Source of the DNA: Penelope pileata
Lineage: Eukaryota > Chordata > Aves > Galliformes > Cracidae
DNA: 64,000 bases
Direction: 5' to 3'
Assembly (NCBI GenBank): GCA_013396635.1
Contig: WBMW01000226.1
Location: 20,877 to 84,876, forward strand
The position numbers and the translations under genes are program-made. The notes under the pieces were generated by a model, which did not search any database, was not told the DNA's origin, and saw only the letters and a list, made by a program, of their open reading frames with translations. This document shows positions 23,801 to 37,772 of the stretch, piece by piece. How positions within the stretch are numbered: position 1 is the stretch's first letter; each line of letters starts with the position of its first letter.

Positions 23801-26800
23801 AGTTGTGCCGGAATCGAAGCTGATTTTTGGGACTGAAGTTGCTCCTTTTATCTGTAGATGCATACAATACTGTTGCATGGCATAGGGGTCGCTTTCCTCT
23901 GAGATGCATCCATTATGTTTTTAAATCAAGGAATCTCTATGTGTTCAGAATGGTCATTTGGAGCTAAATGATTCTGATGCTTAGTTATCGTGAATCTCTA
24001 ACCATTTATGTATTTTGTAAGACAAAGAAAATATGATCCCCAACTGTATGGATTAAATCTCTATTGCTAACTGCAAGGGTTAGGGCTTGTGATTTTTTTT
24101 TTATTTTTATTTTTTAACTTTTGTGGCACCTTGTTTTGCCCCAGAAAGAAATAGGACATCAAAAATTTGCTCATTAAGCAAAATGACTTTGCCTGTGCAA
24201 TTACATATTGATGGTTTTTTTTAAAAAATGCTACAATACCCATAGAAAAGCTTAATGTATATTTATTAACCTGGAGAAAAGGAGTTGTAAAACTTCCAAT
24301 ATAGATAACGGTAAAATCCATTCAAACTGTGAAAAATCATAAGGCAAAGTTGAAGTCAGGACTTGGGTACTGACTGCAGGCTTCATCTGCTATTCATAAT
24401 GTTCAGCTGGTCCTTAAGAAAAAAGATGAAGTAAACACAGTACAACATATGTGTAATCTCCTAACCCTTAATAAATATTCTACAAATCATTAGGGACATA
24501 TTCTTGTACACTCTTTGCACTGCTTTAGAGATCACAGATATTAGAAATAAACTGATCTATCATCCTGTCAGTGTATCCCTTCTCAATTATAACTCAGCAC
24601 AGGATTTTTCCTTTAACATATTCCCCATTTCATTGCCAATTTTAAGTAGTTTAAAAGAGGAATTTCTATCATTTTTTTTCCAAACAACATTTGTGATTGA
24701 ATATCACTATCAGATTGGTTGAATTTACATTCTCTTAAATTCATCTGATGTTGCAGAATTTTATACTCCTTATATCATCCCTAATGTTGTATTCTGTAAG
24801 TCTCGTAGCTGTGTTTGCATATGTCCAAAACCTTTTCCGATTTTTCTTATAGTCCTTTGCATAATATGCTCAGTATTTACTGTTTTTACTTCACAGTCAG
24901 CGCTTGCTATATTAAAGAATTGTGAGGTTTTTTTTTTTCCCCAGTTTTTAAAATCTGTACAGAATTTAAATAAAGTTTCTATCAGTCACCATTATTCATT
25001 GTCCCTTATTTCTTTCTCTGCATCCCTAAGATAAAATAGTAACCTGTAACTTCTAATTTATGTTCTTTGTCTGTAAATAAAGTCCTTTTAGATTCCATTG
25101 TTTGAAGACAAGAAATGTGGTTTGACAGAGAGCAAAACCGACAAACAACTGTTTGTCAAAAAAAAAAAAAAAGTGTAACAATCAAAACCAGGCCCCTTTC
25201 TATAAAAGTTTGATTACCAATGTTGCGTGCTACGTATCTGTAACTGTTTACAAAATCCCAGCAGAAATACTTTTTAACTGAAAGTCTACTTTCTACAGCA
25301 CAGTTTTTTGGTTTTTTTTAATGTTGCATTCAGGTCAAATTAGGTTAAGATTTGATGCTGCAATACTTTTTGGTGGTCGAGCAACTGAGGTAGAAGTAAT
25401 GAGATGTTGAAAGTGGCAGAAACTACCATTTGATTTTGTCCTTTTAGGTAGTAAAACTGATCAAGATTTTAATGCCTTTGTCCCAATGCTTAGTTACCTT
25501 TGATTCATCCATATTTCTGGTTTTCTTTACCTTTATAAATTTCAGTCACATACTTGGAACATATTACTTCTCAGATGAATAACTTCCCAGCACACTTTGA
25601 GCAATATGCTTTTTATTTTAATTAAAAATAATAAACCACATATCTGCGTTCTTATCTACTACATTAGATTGAAAGTGAAGAGCAGTATTAAGGTGTTCTG
25701 TGAGACTGAACTAAATAATACCATAGAAAATCCTGCATATATTATCTGAAATTTGATTTCCAGCTTGGAGGGGGTGGTATTATTATTATTTTTATTATTT
25801 CTGTGAAGGGAAAAAAAAAGATTTATTTTTCATGCCCTAAATCTTTCCTCTTCGTCCTCTTAACGTCAGTGTTGGCAACCACAGGGAAGAATCTTTCCAT
25901 CACCTGGTGTTCAGATTGTACTGCTTTTAAACAAATTGACCTAACTGGGTTCACAAGGATTTTGGCACTCGTACCAAGCTAATGTAAACTTGTCATTGCT
26001 AGCCTAACCCACACATATGAGAGAACAAAGACATTAGTTTGACTCATTTGCCTTTAAAATGCCTTCTCATGCAACTACGGTATGATTAGCTGAAATATAT
26101 TTAGTAATGCCTGTGAAAAATGATGAAAATTAGTATTTGTAAATAATTTTGCTAATGCTTTCCATGTTGTTTTTTAGTTATTATTATTGTAATTGGAGAA
26201 AATATCTAAGGAAATAGACCAGTAATCCAATTATTTACTTATTTATTTCTATATTTTGATTGCAACAGTTTGTTGCGTATTCTAACATCCTCCCATTGCA
26301 ATTAGCTCTGGTAAAGCTTTGCCTATTTATCTAAGATCTGATTCACCATCTTACATGAAGAAAGATTACAGGAACCAATGAACATTAAAGAAACTAAAAA
26401 TCTTGCTGTGGGCATACGTAGCACAATAAATAAATAAAGTCAATTCACCAAAGTGATCTGTTTATTATCGGAAGGTTTGCTCAGTGCTTTGGTTGCTGTG
26501 GCAGGCCAAGCCTTGAGTACAATATCCAATTTGCCTTGGAATCGTTCTTCCGTATGTACCCAGTTGCTCTTGCAAGTAAACTACCCTGGTGAATCCAAAG
26601 AATGGCGTTGCTGCTCATACCACGGAAAATGGTTTCAATCACTCTGAGGGGGGAAAAAATATATTGTGCCTTCTAGCTTTTTGATAACGTGACTTTATTT
26701 TTTCTGATACTGTCATACTTCCATGTTCTATCAGTCTGTGTAATCTTCCTGCTCTTTTGTACAGTCTACTGTAACTACCAAGGTTTTCTGTATATGCTAT

Positions 26801-28178
26801 TACTTTCTGTATGTGCCATTACTGAGAATGAGACCAGAAAGTATGAGAGATGCAATGGTATCATTCAATGAAATAAATGAGATGCTAGTCATTGTTGTAC
26901 AGATGATGAAACTGGATCATCTGAGTTTATCCTTTTGCCTTAATATCTCTGTATGAGAAATGATAATATCCACCAATATGCAAATAAAATTTCATGGGAT
27001 ATCTGATATTTCTTAAACTTCATTTGGCATTTCAGTAGATAACTATGTAAATGAGAGGTGTAACCCTCTGAAATGACCAAATGACAGGACTAAATTCTAT
27101 TTTGAAATGTCAGACTTACAGAATAAGGTAGGCTCCAAAAAGTATTTTAGATCTGGTTCAGTTCTCATAGTTTGTACGTTTAAAATGATAGAAGCAAAGA
27201 GTTATTTTAGAAGCTCTGCATTGGAACAGATATTGAATTCCAAACAACAAGAAAAAAACATAGTTCCATGGCTTAACAAAGAGCATCTTGCATGTGATGG
27301 AGGCAATAGCAGGGTATAAAAAAACACACAATTTCACTGCATTCAGAGGGAGGCCATTTTAAAAGTAGCCTTCTGTTTTTGTGATGATCAAACACTTAAT
27401 CTATCAGGATGAGTTTTTGCATGTCTGCTGATTTCAGCATATTCATTCTGGTTTTCATGTATATATTTAACAGAAAAGGTAGAAGGGAATTATGATTTAC
27501 TTAATTTAAAAGCTTATGGCTCTCTTCTAAAGTAATTGTGGGAAGTAACACTCTAGAAAAGGAATGAAAGTTTCAAACTTAAATTGAAAAGAACTGAAGA
27601 TTATTTATATATGTTTAATACTGAAAGACGGTTCTAAGCCATCTAACTAACACTCATATTGAGGTATGAGTATGAAAGACTGAGGTATAATCTCCTGGAT
27701 TGTGTCTGTCTGATCTTTTGAAACAAGTCCAAGTTACCTGCCTGTAATATATTTTGGAGAGAAAAATGGGAAATAAAACCTAAGGTGTGAGGTTCGTGTT
27801 TCATCTCAATATGGTGATGAGATCTAAATTTGAAGGGGAGCACTTCCGTGTATGAGGGATGTGGTGTTTTCTTTTTGTTTGTTTTAAATCCTGGATGATA
27901 GATTTAGTCCTGATCGACCAACTGGCATAGTTGGTTTGATGTGTATTTAATCATTTCACACTTCATTAGTGTTGTCAGTTGCTTTAAGGAGGCTGTAGCT
28001 ACTTAAGTGCTTACTTATATAAAGTTAGCATGCAAAGCTAGAAATATTCTAGTTAAATAAAAATGAACAGGAGAAATTTAGATTCTTTTAAAATGTTTGT
28101 GCAGAAATATACCTGAATATTAAAGCACAGATAAAATGAAATTCAAAAAAAAAATCATTAAAAAATTTTCTTTAATGT
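20814..28178. other. AT-rich sequence, no gene recognised
   Basis: About 7.4 kb with no recognised gene. A15 lies at 25158-25172, directly after a short perfect inverted repeat (GACAAAC...GTTTGTC). A block at about 26485-26648 has a long open minus frame (see findings). TTATT-type short repeats occur near 22250, 25780 and 26175. Confidence 0.55.
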
Positions 28179-28285
28179 GAATAGAATTGTTAAGGTCGGA
28201 AAAGGCCTGTAAGATATCTAGTCCAACTGTCCACCTGCCACCATATTACCCACTAAACCATGTCTCTAAGTACCACAATAGAAAT
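28179..28285 (-). mobile_element. CR1 LINE 3' tail fragment
   Basis: Reads as the reverse complement of a CR1 3' end. It begins AATAGAATTGTTAAGGTCGG (decayed tail repeat plus the block complementary to CCAACCTTAA). It continues through AAGATATCTAGTCCAACTGTCCACCT and a decayed CCACTAAACCATGTCTCTAAG block. About 107 bp survive. It belongs to a different CR1 subfamily from the copy at 1-612, judged by this block. Confidence 0.88.
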
Positions 28286-31200
28286 TCTTTATTTAAGAAA
28301 CAAGTATTGCTAAATGTATTTACAATGTTCAGAGTCACAGAGGGGACGGAGTTTTTAAATACAAATGGCTAGCATTTAAATACTGTATTTCTTACAGTGT
28401 GCTGATATGGACAAAATTTTTAGTTAAATGATGAGTCTATAAGGACTTTAGATATATCTACCTCTCATTATAGTTCCTATTAGAAAATACAGAAGTACTC
28501 TTTAGATCAGTGGGACAGATCTATCATAAGTTTGATCAGTAGGCACCACCACCATTCCACGATATTTTTCTTTTATTTAGAAGCAGAAGAAAGGTAAAGC
28601 ATTGGTCAGTTTTTAAAAAATATAAATGAAGATAAAGATAACCCACATAGATACTGCCAAACTTGATTTCTATCTTCCAGTTGTATCAATACTTGAAAAA
28701 CACTTGGAAACTTTTAAGTATATGAGTATTTTGAAATTTGTCCCTACTCTATTGATAAAGAAAAGCAGAGAAACTATAGCAGGTTCCAGCAATGATTTTA
28801 GAATTAGAAAAAGGTTCTACAAAGTCATGTTACTTTGCAGTTTTTCAAAACAATGCTGTTGGATGAACATTAAGAGTTAGCAAGCAGTGAGTGTTCCCCC
28901 ATCAAGTCAAAATGCTGAACTCTTATAGCCAGCTATTGAAGAACATTATATATTCGTAATGGTAGCCCCTTATTATGGTGTTTAGCTAATGGACTAAGAG
29001 CTTTTATGACTAATAATTTGCTGAGGGGTTTAGCTATAATAGAGAGTGGGCACAAAATCCTTCTTTAATCTTCTTTCTTTCACTAAAATTGTAACCAGTG
29101 TAGGATATTAAGATAATATAGTGATCTTTATATTGGTTTTGTGAAAATCACTTTTAGTAATAAGAGTTACACAAATCCACTTTCTAGTCTTCAGGATAGT
29201 AAATCAGATATTTTCAAATGATGAAGAAAAATCAGCTCACTGCATACTAACCTGAGTAAAATAAGAGCGGCCTGGCTTTATACATACTGCACATATAAAA
29301 CAAAATCTTTTGTATTTGAAAAAAAACAACTATAAAATGTTCTCATGCAATAGGTAACATGCCTCTTACATCTCTATGAATGTAAAACATGGCGTTCTGT
29401 TCTCGGAAACTGTGGTTGCTCAGTTGTGACAGTTATTGTGTTTTCTCTAGCTGTTTTTTCTTTACTAATTTAATATTTATTATGTGTGCTCTTCATCTGT
29501 TAAATGGCAAAACAATCCAGGTACTAGTCTCAGTAATGACAAACCTAGATTTTCTTATACAGTGAGAGAGAAATGTGGTTTTGATTTGAGTAACATTGAC
29601 TGTGGTGGTGTAAAAAATTGACTTTTTCCTAGTGTACAGGGAGAGTTATTGAAGTAGGCATATTAATCTTTATTCTTATATGTAAGCTAAATCGAAAGTA
29701 AGTGAACTTAATTTTAAATGTCTTGATCTATTTATTTATTTTCTGTCATACTGCTCTTCATTAGTAGTTTTTGCCTGCTCTACATTAGTAGTTATGCAGT
29801 TTGGTTTCAGTCATTCTGATGGTTGAAGGCAGAAGTAAATCTTATGTCTTATAAATAAAAAAAAAGTTAGCTAATTTCCTATAAACTTGACAATGTCATC
29901 GTAACTTATGTGACTGAAGCACACACAAAAAATTGTTTTCAATGAGAAACTACGGAGTAAATAAATTTTTTGAAGGAATTAATAATTTTGAGGGTGGAAA
30001 AATGTCTCCCTTAATACAAACATGAAGATCAAAAAGTTTCTAAAAGTCATGATTTTCAACTTATTTGCTCAATTTATTCAACAAATTTCTTTCTCTACAG
30101 AAGTCATACTACAGTGACTCTGTTAACTGCAGAAATTAATTGTTTGGGCATAGATATCTGAGAAGCAGACATCATCATTGTGTCAATTGTAGTTTGAGGG
30201 GGAAAAAAAAGAACAAAAATCTCCAAGTCATCTGCGCAAAGACATAGTTCAGCCTGTGGCTAAAAAGGATGAAGGAACATCTGCAGCTTCTTTCTTCTGA
30301 AAATCTCTGTTACATAGCACATACAAAATTCCTCTGTTAGCATAGGAAATACTTGTGATCCTGTCATTCGTATTTAGCTCTCAGATGATCACGTTTCTGG
30401 TTCTTTTGACTGTCACTTTGTTCCATGAGTGGCCTTGTTGGCTTCAAGGAGGCTACTCATGTAAAAAGCTGTATTTTGTGAGGGTAAAGTCACAAGAATC
30501 TGTGTTTGATGCAGTTGACAATTTTTCTTGTTTGTAAATGTCAATACTGTGATGAAACATTTAATAAACCTAGGTTGATGCAGCTTTTGCTTAATAAACA
30601 ATGCACCCTGCCTCTCTGAATAGATTATCTACAACCTAAGTATGTCGAAATTTTCTGCTAACACAAAAGCAAGCAAGGCAAACTTTGGATTTAAGTTGCT
30701 TAGTTTTTATGGAGATACAGTGTGGTACTCAAAATACTTTGAAAGTCTATCACTCTCTCTCTAAGGCTTCTAGTATATCTGGATGCCTTTGTTAATATTC
30801 AAGACAGGGTGAACAAAGAACAGTTCAATAATGCTGGTTTTGGTAATTGTATAGTTCAGTCAAGATGAGGCCTTTCTGTTGGATGTTTATTATAACTTGG
30901 CAGAGACTGCAACTCTTCTCACTCAGCAATTCTCAGATATGTGATGTACATGCTGTTATCTTGTCAGACAGTGGCTGTAGTGTCTGAGAAGCAGCTGAAG
31001 ATGGTTGACCAAAAGTTTGGCTGAGCTTTTTTTGTTAATATTACGTTGTGTCAGCATGAAATACAAAGGTATTCTCAAATGTAGAAAAAATAAAATAATC
31101 ATAGTAAAGTAATTCACCAGCCTACAAGTACCAAGCTTTAAAGAAATAGGTCAGACTTTTGCATAATAAATACATACTAAATGCAAAAGTCAGATGGTCC

Positions 31201-34200
31201 AAAGCTTCAATTTGCCACACTTCTGCACTCCACAGGAGAATGGACTGCAGGAGCTTCAGACATTCACATTTGAAAAAGAAGTATGAGTAAGAGAGGAAAT
31301 TGTTGCCTTATTGAGTTCTTGTATTGTAACAATCTGTGGGAATTTTTGAGCATAACGCATATAGTATTGAGAAAGAAATACTAAAAAAGAGAGATTGGTT
31401 TGTAATAGAGCTTAAGAATACTCATGCATTCTGTTGAGTATATATTTTACACAAGGTATAATCTGGAATAGAATTACAAAGTGAACTAAAAGTTATGAGA
31501 AGAGAATGACTATGATTCAAACATGGTGCAACTCTTTTTAGAGGTGGAAAGCAGTAGAAATATCAAACTGAACAACAAAAGAATTGACTCTCACATGGGA
31601 AACTGTTAAAAGAAACCTTAGAATTGTAGACTTGCATACAATTGGCTAAGTTGTATAATATGTATTTGGCAGAAGAAAAAAATTACAGATATATTGAGTA
31701 ATCTGAACAGTTTATATATAGTTTTCTGGTACTTAAGAGTAAGAAATGGTATATAAGAGCCTTAGAAGAACATAAATATCAGTACAGGGAGTCTCTTTGT
31801 AAATGTTTCCAAGATAAAAGTTTGGTATGATTGAGAAAACATTTAATGACAAAGAAAATAAAACAGAAGAACGATGTTTGGTATTACGTATGCATAGTTG
31901 TTGAAACGAGGTGTATAGAATACAAGGCCAAGCTTCGACTGTGTATTTTGATCTTATGTGTATTGCAAACAGTGCTTTCACCGGTGTATTCAGGCTGTGC
32001 ATAGAATGACTTGTGTTTGATTGAAGTGTATTTTTTAGATGCCTAGTTTTTATTTGAAAATATAAAGAGGCAGAAAGTGAATGACTTTTGGTGTTTTTTT
32101 TCCTAATGGTTTGTTTAAATTTGTGACTCCACCTTCTGGCTACTGAGTTATGTTGTGCCTTCTTGTACCTGAGACCTTTAGAACTCCCTGTTTTTCTTTC
32201 TTTGGAAGTGCTCATATACTGCTGACAAGTTACCTCTCAGATATTCTTTGATGTACTGAACAGGACATCTCTGACCATTTTTACAAGTAGCAGTGAAATA
32301 CATTTTTACCTCCCTATGAATGGATTGAAATTGTTTGCGTAAGGCCTGTACTCGACATCATTTACCATTCCACCATTTTTTTTAGTTCATCACCCAGATT
32401 TATTTAATTTTTTTGACTTTTCAGTGACTGATTTGTTGCACAGTATAATCCCTAAATTTAACTTTCTAGGAGTCATGCTTCTATTTATGACTAATGTCTT
32501 TTGCTTGAATACTGCTTTTGGCATGTATTTGCTAGCCTATTCTGAGTTAAAATTAGCGTAGGGTTTGACAATATTGGGTAGCGCTAACACTGTATTTAAA
32601 TTTCCTTATTTGACCAAGCAGTATATGCTAGTAAATCAAGCTTGCAATAAAGATATTGCTTAGTTTGCATCACTACCAGCAGAAACCAATTACGTTTTTT
32701 TATCGAAGAAAAAATATGAATTTGGTTAGAGTTTACTTGTGTGAGAATTTACTCTTGTGTGAGGATTTTCAAAATTGTTATTTTCTTCAGCTTTGAAGAC
32801 TGCCACAGTTCCAGTTGGTGTATTTCTATGTGTTGTTTTATTGTCACCAGCACATTTTTGTCAGTATCATAAACATACCAGAAAATTTTGTACTGATGGT
32901 GAATATTGAGTGTACATTCGGAGCTTTAAGAACAAAGCAGCCACTACATGGTTTCAGACTGCAGGCTTATCTCTTCTAATACCTTTTCTCTTTAACATTG
33001 TCCAATAAATATAGAAGGAGCAGAATGGGATAGAATGATCCTTTCTTGACATGTCTAATCAGTGGCATATTAGCAATTTCCTAAGGATCTGCATGCTTGA
33101 TCATTGTGCTTTATAGCCACTAATGGATTTATCATGTCTTTTCAAGAGACCTTAAACATCTGACTGTTGTTGTGTTAAGTACGGTATTCTTTGTCTATAT
33201 TTTTTATCCACTCACAGTTAAGTTTGCAGGACCTCCTTGGACTGTGAAAAAGCAGAAGAGGTAGGTAGAGTTGTGCTCTCTATTCCTTTCTAGTATTAAT
33301 TTTTGAGTTTAAAGTGAATACTGATATGACCTTTCTTATTAAGAATGCATTCAATAACTCAGGTCCTATTCTGGATTAATACTTCATTTGTATCTTTGTG
33401 AGTTTTTTCTTGCAGTGAGTAGGTAGGAGGAGGTTGTCTTTCCCTCTATGAATTTCATAGCCTGAAGGATATATAAAATAGTACAGTTGTTGAGGAGAAA
33501 ATGGAGTTCCTACAACCATAAAAATAAGTGTTTTGGTAATTATCTTTCTGGTCCAGAAAAGCAAAACAAATCTAATGCATCCTTTGTCTCCTCACTCACT
33601 GTATCTTACTTGAACCATCTCAGAGTTGTGTGGAAGAATTACTTAGGAAATAAAGAAGATAAGTGTTTAAGGAGGTAAAAGGGAAAATGGCACTTGTAGA
33701 GAAATCTCTTGTTGCAAATCTAGCCTCAAACCGAGTCCTCTCTCATGCTTGGAATTGTAAGCAATAAAAAGAGACAATAAAGGAGCCTACCCAAAGGCAT
33801 CCTCCAGCAGTTTTGACAGTCTGACTACTTGCTTCACAATGATGAGAATAGTCCTACTTAGGACTGACTAAAATTACCCTCAAATCACCGAAGATGTAAT
33901 CAAAACAGCAATTGTGATGGTAGTAAATCTTCCTGGGCTGCGCAACTGGTATCAACTGTCCTTTTGGGCTGTTTAACAAACGCATAGTGAAGAAAGTGAG
34001 AAGGAGTTTTGAAGGGAGTAAAAGTAGCTTCATCAATGCCACTTGATGCAGATGCTGCAGGTACTGATACTATGTACACACTCTTCACACTTGCCAGTAG
34101 TTGACTTCTGTTGGCTTCTAAAGCTTAAGTTTTTTCCTCTTTGCCATCATGAGCTGTCCTTAAATTAATTTTTAAAACAGGTTTTTTTTCCTTTTTTTTT

Positions 34201-34389
34201 AATATAGTCAGCTAATGTAACAATTCCAGTTAGTTCTGGTTTTTTTTTTAAGTTAGCAGCATTGATAGTTTTTTTGATTTTTTTTTTTGAAAAAGTGATT
34301 CCTGATGTCTAGTTCTAGACTTTGCTTTCAATTAGTATTTCACTTCAGCATTCTGAACTTGGACCAAAGTATCTCACTTTTGTGGGAAA
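28286..34389. other. AT-rich sequence, no gene recognised
   Basis: About 6 kb with no recognised gene or repeat family. It contains the longest open frame of the window (160 codons, minus strand, 31733-32215) and a minus-strand frame at 33900-34124; neither has a recognisable domain. T-rich tracts occur at 34183-34205 and 34241-34288. Confidence 0.5.
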
Positions 34390-34605
34390 AAACATGATTT
34401 TTTTCAAAGAATTTTTCAGTTGCAGTGTGGTGAGACACCACAACAAACTACCCAGAGAATCTGTGGTTGCCCTATCCCTGGAGGCATTCAAAGCCATGTT
34501 GGATGGGACCCTGGACAGCCTGATCTGCTGGGTGGTAACCCTCCCCATGGCAGGGGGATTGGAACTAGATGATCTTTAAGATCCCTTCCAATCCAAGCCC
34601 TACAT
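34390..34605 (+). mobile_element. CR1 LINE 3' end fragment
   Basis: ORF2 tail (VVRHHNKLPRESVVALSLEA, then a KAMLDGTLDSLI-type end). It is followed by the CR1 3' UTR hairpin CCCTCCCCATGGCAGGGG and the GGAACTAGATGATCTTTAAG block. The terminal ATTCTATGAT repeats are not visible, so the extreme 3' end is decayed or lost. Differences from other copies in this window point to a separate subfamily. Confidence 0.9.
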
Positions 34606-35320
34606 TGGGCAACAGAGGATTGTCCCTACATCCTCCAAATTTAACTTTTTTTTTTTTTTATGGCTTTCCCACATTAAAGTACTATTTCTCTCAGTGGTTG
34701 CAGCACCTCTAAAGGATGCTAAAGGATGATATTAATAGTGTTTTGTTCATAAACTTCTACCTTTCAAGGGTTTGTGTTGATTTTTTCCCTTGTTTTCTAA
34801 AGATTCGTATGATTTTTCTAATATTAGCAATAACAGTAACAGAATAAATAATGATTAAAATTTTGTTTTCAATTTCAACATTCCTCACAAGGACTGATAC
34901 TTATGCAGGTTACAGAGAGAAACAGATTTCAGAGAATAGCGTGATCCATCTGGAAGTAGAAGTGAGGTAGGAAATGCTGAACAAAGTTCCTTAAGAGAAA
35001 GGTAATTTTATACCACTAAAGCTGGGATAAAATGACAGTGAGCAATTTCAAAATCTGAAAAACAGATTTGAGCCATCTATTTTTCTTGCACTGAATGGTA
35101 CCGTTTTCCTTATTACTGAAGGAAGAGATCCCAAAAGGTAGGAGTGAAGACTATGATAGAACAAATGCACATCACATCCAAGTCTCAGGAAATCTGGCAT
35201 ACAATTAAAAACTTTTTTATGTGGCAATATTCAGAATGGCTGGATCTTTAAATATGACATGAAATATTGTAGAGTCTTTTTAGATAATGCGATGTGGAAC
35301 AGAATGGAGGATGTTCTTAA
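34606..35320. other. AT-rich spacer between two CR1 fragments
   Basis: Nothing recognised apart from a T13 tract near 34647. Confidence 0.6.
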
Positions 35321-36046
35321 GATCATAGAATCATAGAATATACTGAGTTAGAAGGGACTCACAAGGATCATTGAGTCCAACTTCTGACTCCACACAGGAC
35401 CACCAAAATTCAAACATTATGTCTGAAAGTGTTATCTCAATGCTTCTTGAACTCTATCAGGTTGAGGCCATGACCACTGCCCTGGGGAGCCTGTTCTAGG
35501 GCCTGACTACCCTCTTGATGAAGCACCCTTTCCTAATAGCCAATCTCACCCTACCCTTACATAGTTCCATGCTGTTTGCTTGGGTCCTGTCACTGTCACC
35601 AGAGAGAAGATATCAGCACCTGTGCCTCCACTCCCCTTGTAGGTCACCATGAGGCTTCCCCTCAGCCTCCTCTTCTCTGATCTGAACAAACCAAGGGACC
35701 TCAGCTGCTTCTCATACATCTTGTCCTCTAGACCCTTTGCCAACTTCCTAGCCTTCCTTTGGATGCTCTTGGATAGCTTTCTGTCCTTATATCGTTGTGC
35801 CCAAAACTGCACACAGTGCTCGAGGTGAGGCTGCACCAGAGCAGAGCGGGACAATCCCTTCCCTTGCCCAACTGGCAGTGCTCGGCCTGTACACCCCAGA
35901 GTACAGTTGGCTCTTTTGGCTACCAAGGCACACTGCTGACTCAGATTCAACTTGCCATCAACCAGAAACCCCAGACCCCTTTTCGTGGGTCTGCTCTCCA
36001 GCATCTTGTCCCCCAGTCTGTACATATATGCAGGGTTGCTCTGTCA
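35321..36046 (-). mobile_element. CR1 LINE, 3' ~725 bp
   Basis: On the minus strand, it runs from the reverse transcriptase connection region (YRLGD at about 36010-36025) through the ORF2 tail to the 3' end. The complement of the tail repeats, GATCATAGAATCATAGAATA, starts at 35321. 5' truncation, usual for CR1, lies near 36046. The coding part is interrupted only near its end. Confidence 0.95.
35546..36025 (-). pseudogene. CR1 ORF2 C-terminal part
   Basis: 160-codon open frame covering the region after the catalytic palm of CR1 ORF2: YRLGDKMLES at the start, [20 protein letters not shown], then SALVQPHLEHCVQFWAQ (conserved thumb-side motif), and LRSLGLFRSEKRRLRGSLM. It ends early relative to the usual HWNRLPREVV tail because of a frame change, after which the 3' UTR follows. 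There is no catalytic FADD here. The listed start is not a true start. It is the longest coding remnant in the window with a clear identity. Confidence 0.92.
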
Positions 36047-37027
36047 GTTCAGCAGACTATCTAAAGAACTGTTGCATCCCAAGCCTTGCACTTAAAATTT
36101 CAATAGCTCTGACTTACGATGAGAACTGTGTAGATTGAGGGGAATTTGAGATAGTTAACCTTCATGTTAACAGCGTATGTCACAGTCACATAAACAGTGA
36201 GAAGGTGTTTGTGATTTACGTTCTGTCTTGGTGATTTGGTACATTTTTTCTGAGCATTGACATGTCAGTGTTCCATATTCACAATTTAGAAATTCAACAT
36301 CTGTAGTACAGTGCAAACCCATTAATGTTCTAGAATGATATTGGAGATGAGTGGAGTCTCTCAGCAGAAATATAAGAAGATGGCCAAGCTCTGTGACCAC
36401 AAAAAAGGAATTAATATGTGAATGCAGAGTGGTAACCTACAAAGCTTTATTTAGAGACGGTACTGCAGCAGTGAATTTGAATCTATGAATAGGGAATGGA
36501 TCCATTCAGATCTACATGGTTCAAAATTAAAGCAAGAGTCTTGAAAATACCATTACAGCAGTTAGATGTAATTAAGCCTACAAGGGCGTGTGTATACACA
36601 TAGCAAATGTATGTATATGCACACAAACATGGTTATAATTAAAAGACGCAGCCTGCATTCGGAGTTCTACTTTCTTGCCTCCTTCCTTGGATAGGAAGGT
36701 CTAGGTCAATTAGCTCTCAGTAATCACAAGTATGTATGAATGAAAATGCTATTTAAATAAAAGAGGAGCTGATGCTTAAGGCAGTTTTTAACAGCAGACT
36801 CAAGCAGTCTGAAACTGCCACCTTTGCTAATAGATTTCATATGACCTTGAGCAAACGGTACTTATCCCAGGTGACCAGTGCTTAACTTTACAAACCATCC
36901 TAATGAAATTTAACTGGACTAATTTCATAATCAGCCTGAAGGTAATTGTTGGGTAACTTTTGATGAGTTAATGACATTAATCAATTGCTTGCAAATAATA
37001 ATGATAAATAAAAACACAAAAATCTTG

Positions 37028-37045
37028 TTTTTTTTTTTTTTTTTT
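37028..37045. repeat. Poly-T tract
   Basis: Eighteen T in a row. Similar runs occur at 12946, 14193, 16382 and 53304. Confidence 0.95.
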
Positions 37046-37764
37046 AACATTCTGTTGAGGTTATGTATGGTAAGGTACGTAAATACTTAGCACAGTTTGC
37101 CTTCCTATCTGCAAAGTGTCAAAAAAGTACTTTCTTCTTAACTTTGTTTTGTCCAGTCAGGTTTCAGTCCTGCTATTAGTATGAGCTGAACATATTCCTA
37201 ATGAGAAGACCTACTGAATTCATACAGCCTGACAGAACCAGGTATTAATTAGTGACGCATTAGGAAAAGTATTTGGGAGGGCGACTAGTTAATATGTGCA
37301 TAAGGATAGACAGTACTACAGTAGCACCCCATCTTCATCACAGATGTGTAGTGCATCATAACAATGACCTCTCTTACAATATCATGAAATTGCAAAGCAC
37401 AAGCTCTGCTGAAAAAGCAAGCGAGCAAAGTTACAGCAAAACTCACCTAAGCTTGTTCTTACAACTTGATTAAGTATTGTAACCTGCTGGAAGAATGTTT
37501 TCATTCTTCAAGCAGAGGTGATTCACAAGGGTCTGCAATACTTGTATCATGAAGAAAATTACGTGTCAAAAGAATGAGAATGTGTGTTTTACTACTTGGA
37601 ATCTATTCTTTGTTTTTTTAGGGATCCCTAGAATGTTATCTTTGAAATTTTTGGCACCAACTTAATAGAAATTGCATCTCAAATGAACCTTTCCGATATA
37701 TGTTAACACTTAACAGGATAAAAGAACGGAAAGAACGGGCTCTTGAATCTTTTTTTTTTTTTTT

Positions 37765-37772
37765 NNNNNNNN
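37765..37772. other. Assembly gap (8 N) inside poly-T
   Basis: Eight Ns with T14 on the left and T7 on the right. This is likely a homopolymer that sequencing could not measure; the true length is unknown. Confidence 0.98.

Noticed and set aside
25138..25172. Inverted repeat followed by A15 as a retroposed gene end
   Set aside because: No recognisable gene upstream and no duplication flanking the A tract; AATAAA at about 25076 is too far to be convincing.
35795..36138. Plus-strand frames of 89 and 113 codons
   Set aside because: Antisense to the CR1 ORF2 fragment, which matches CR1 protein on the minus strand.
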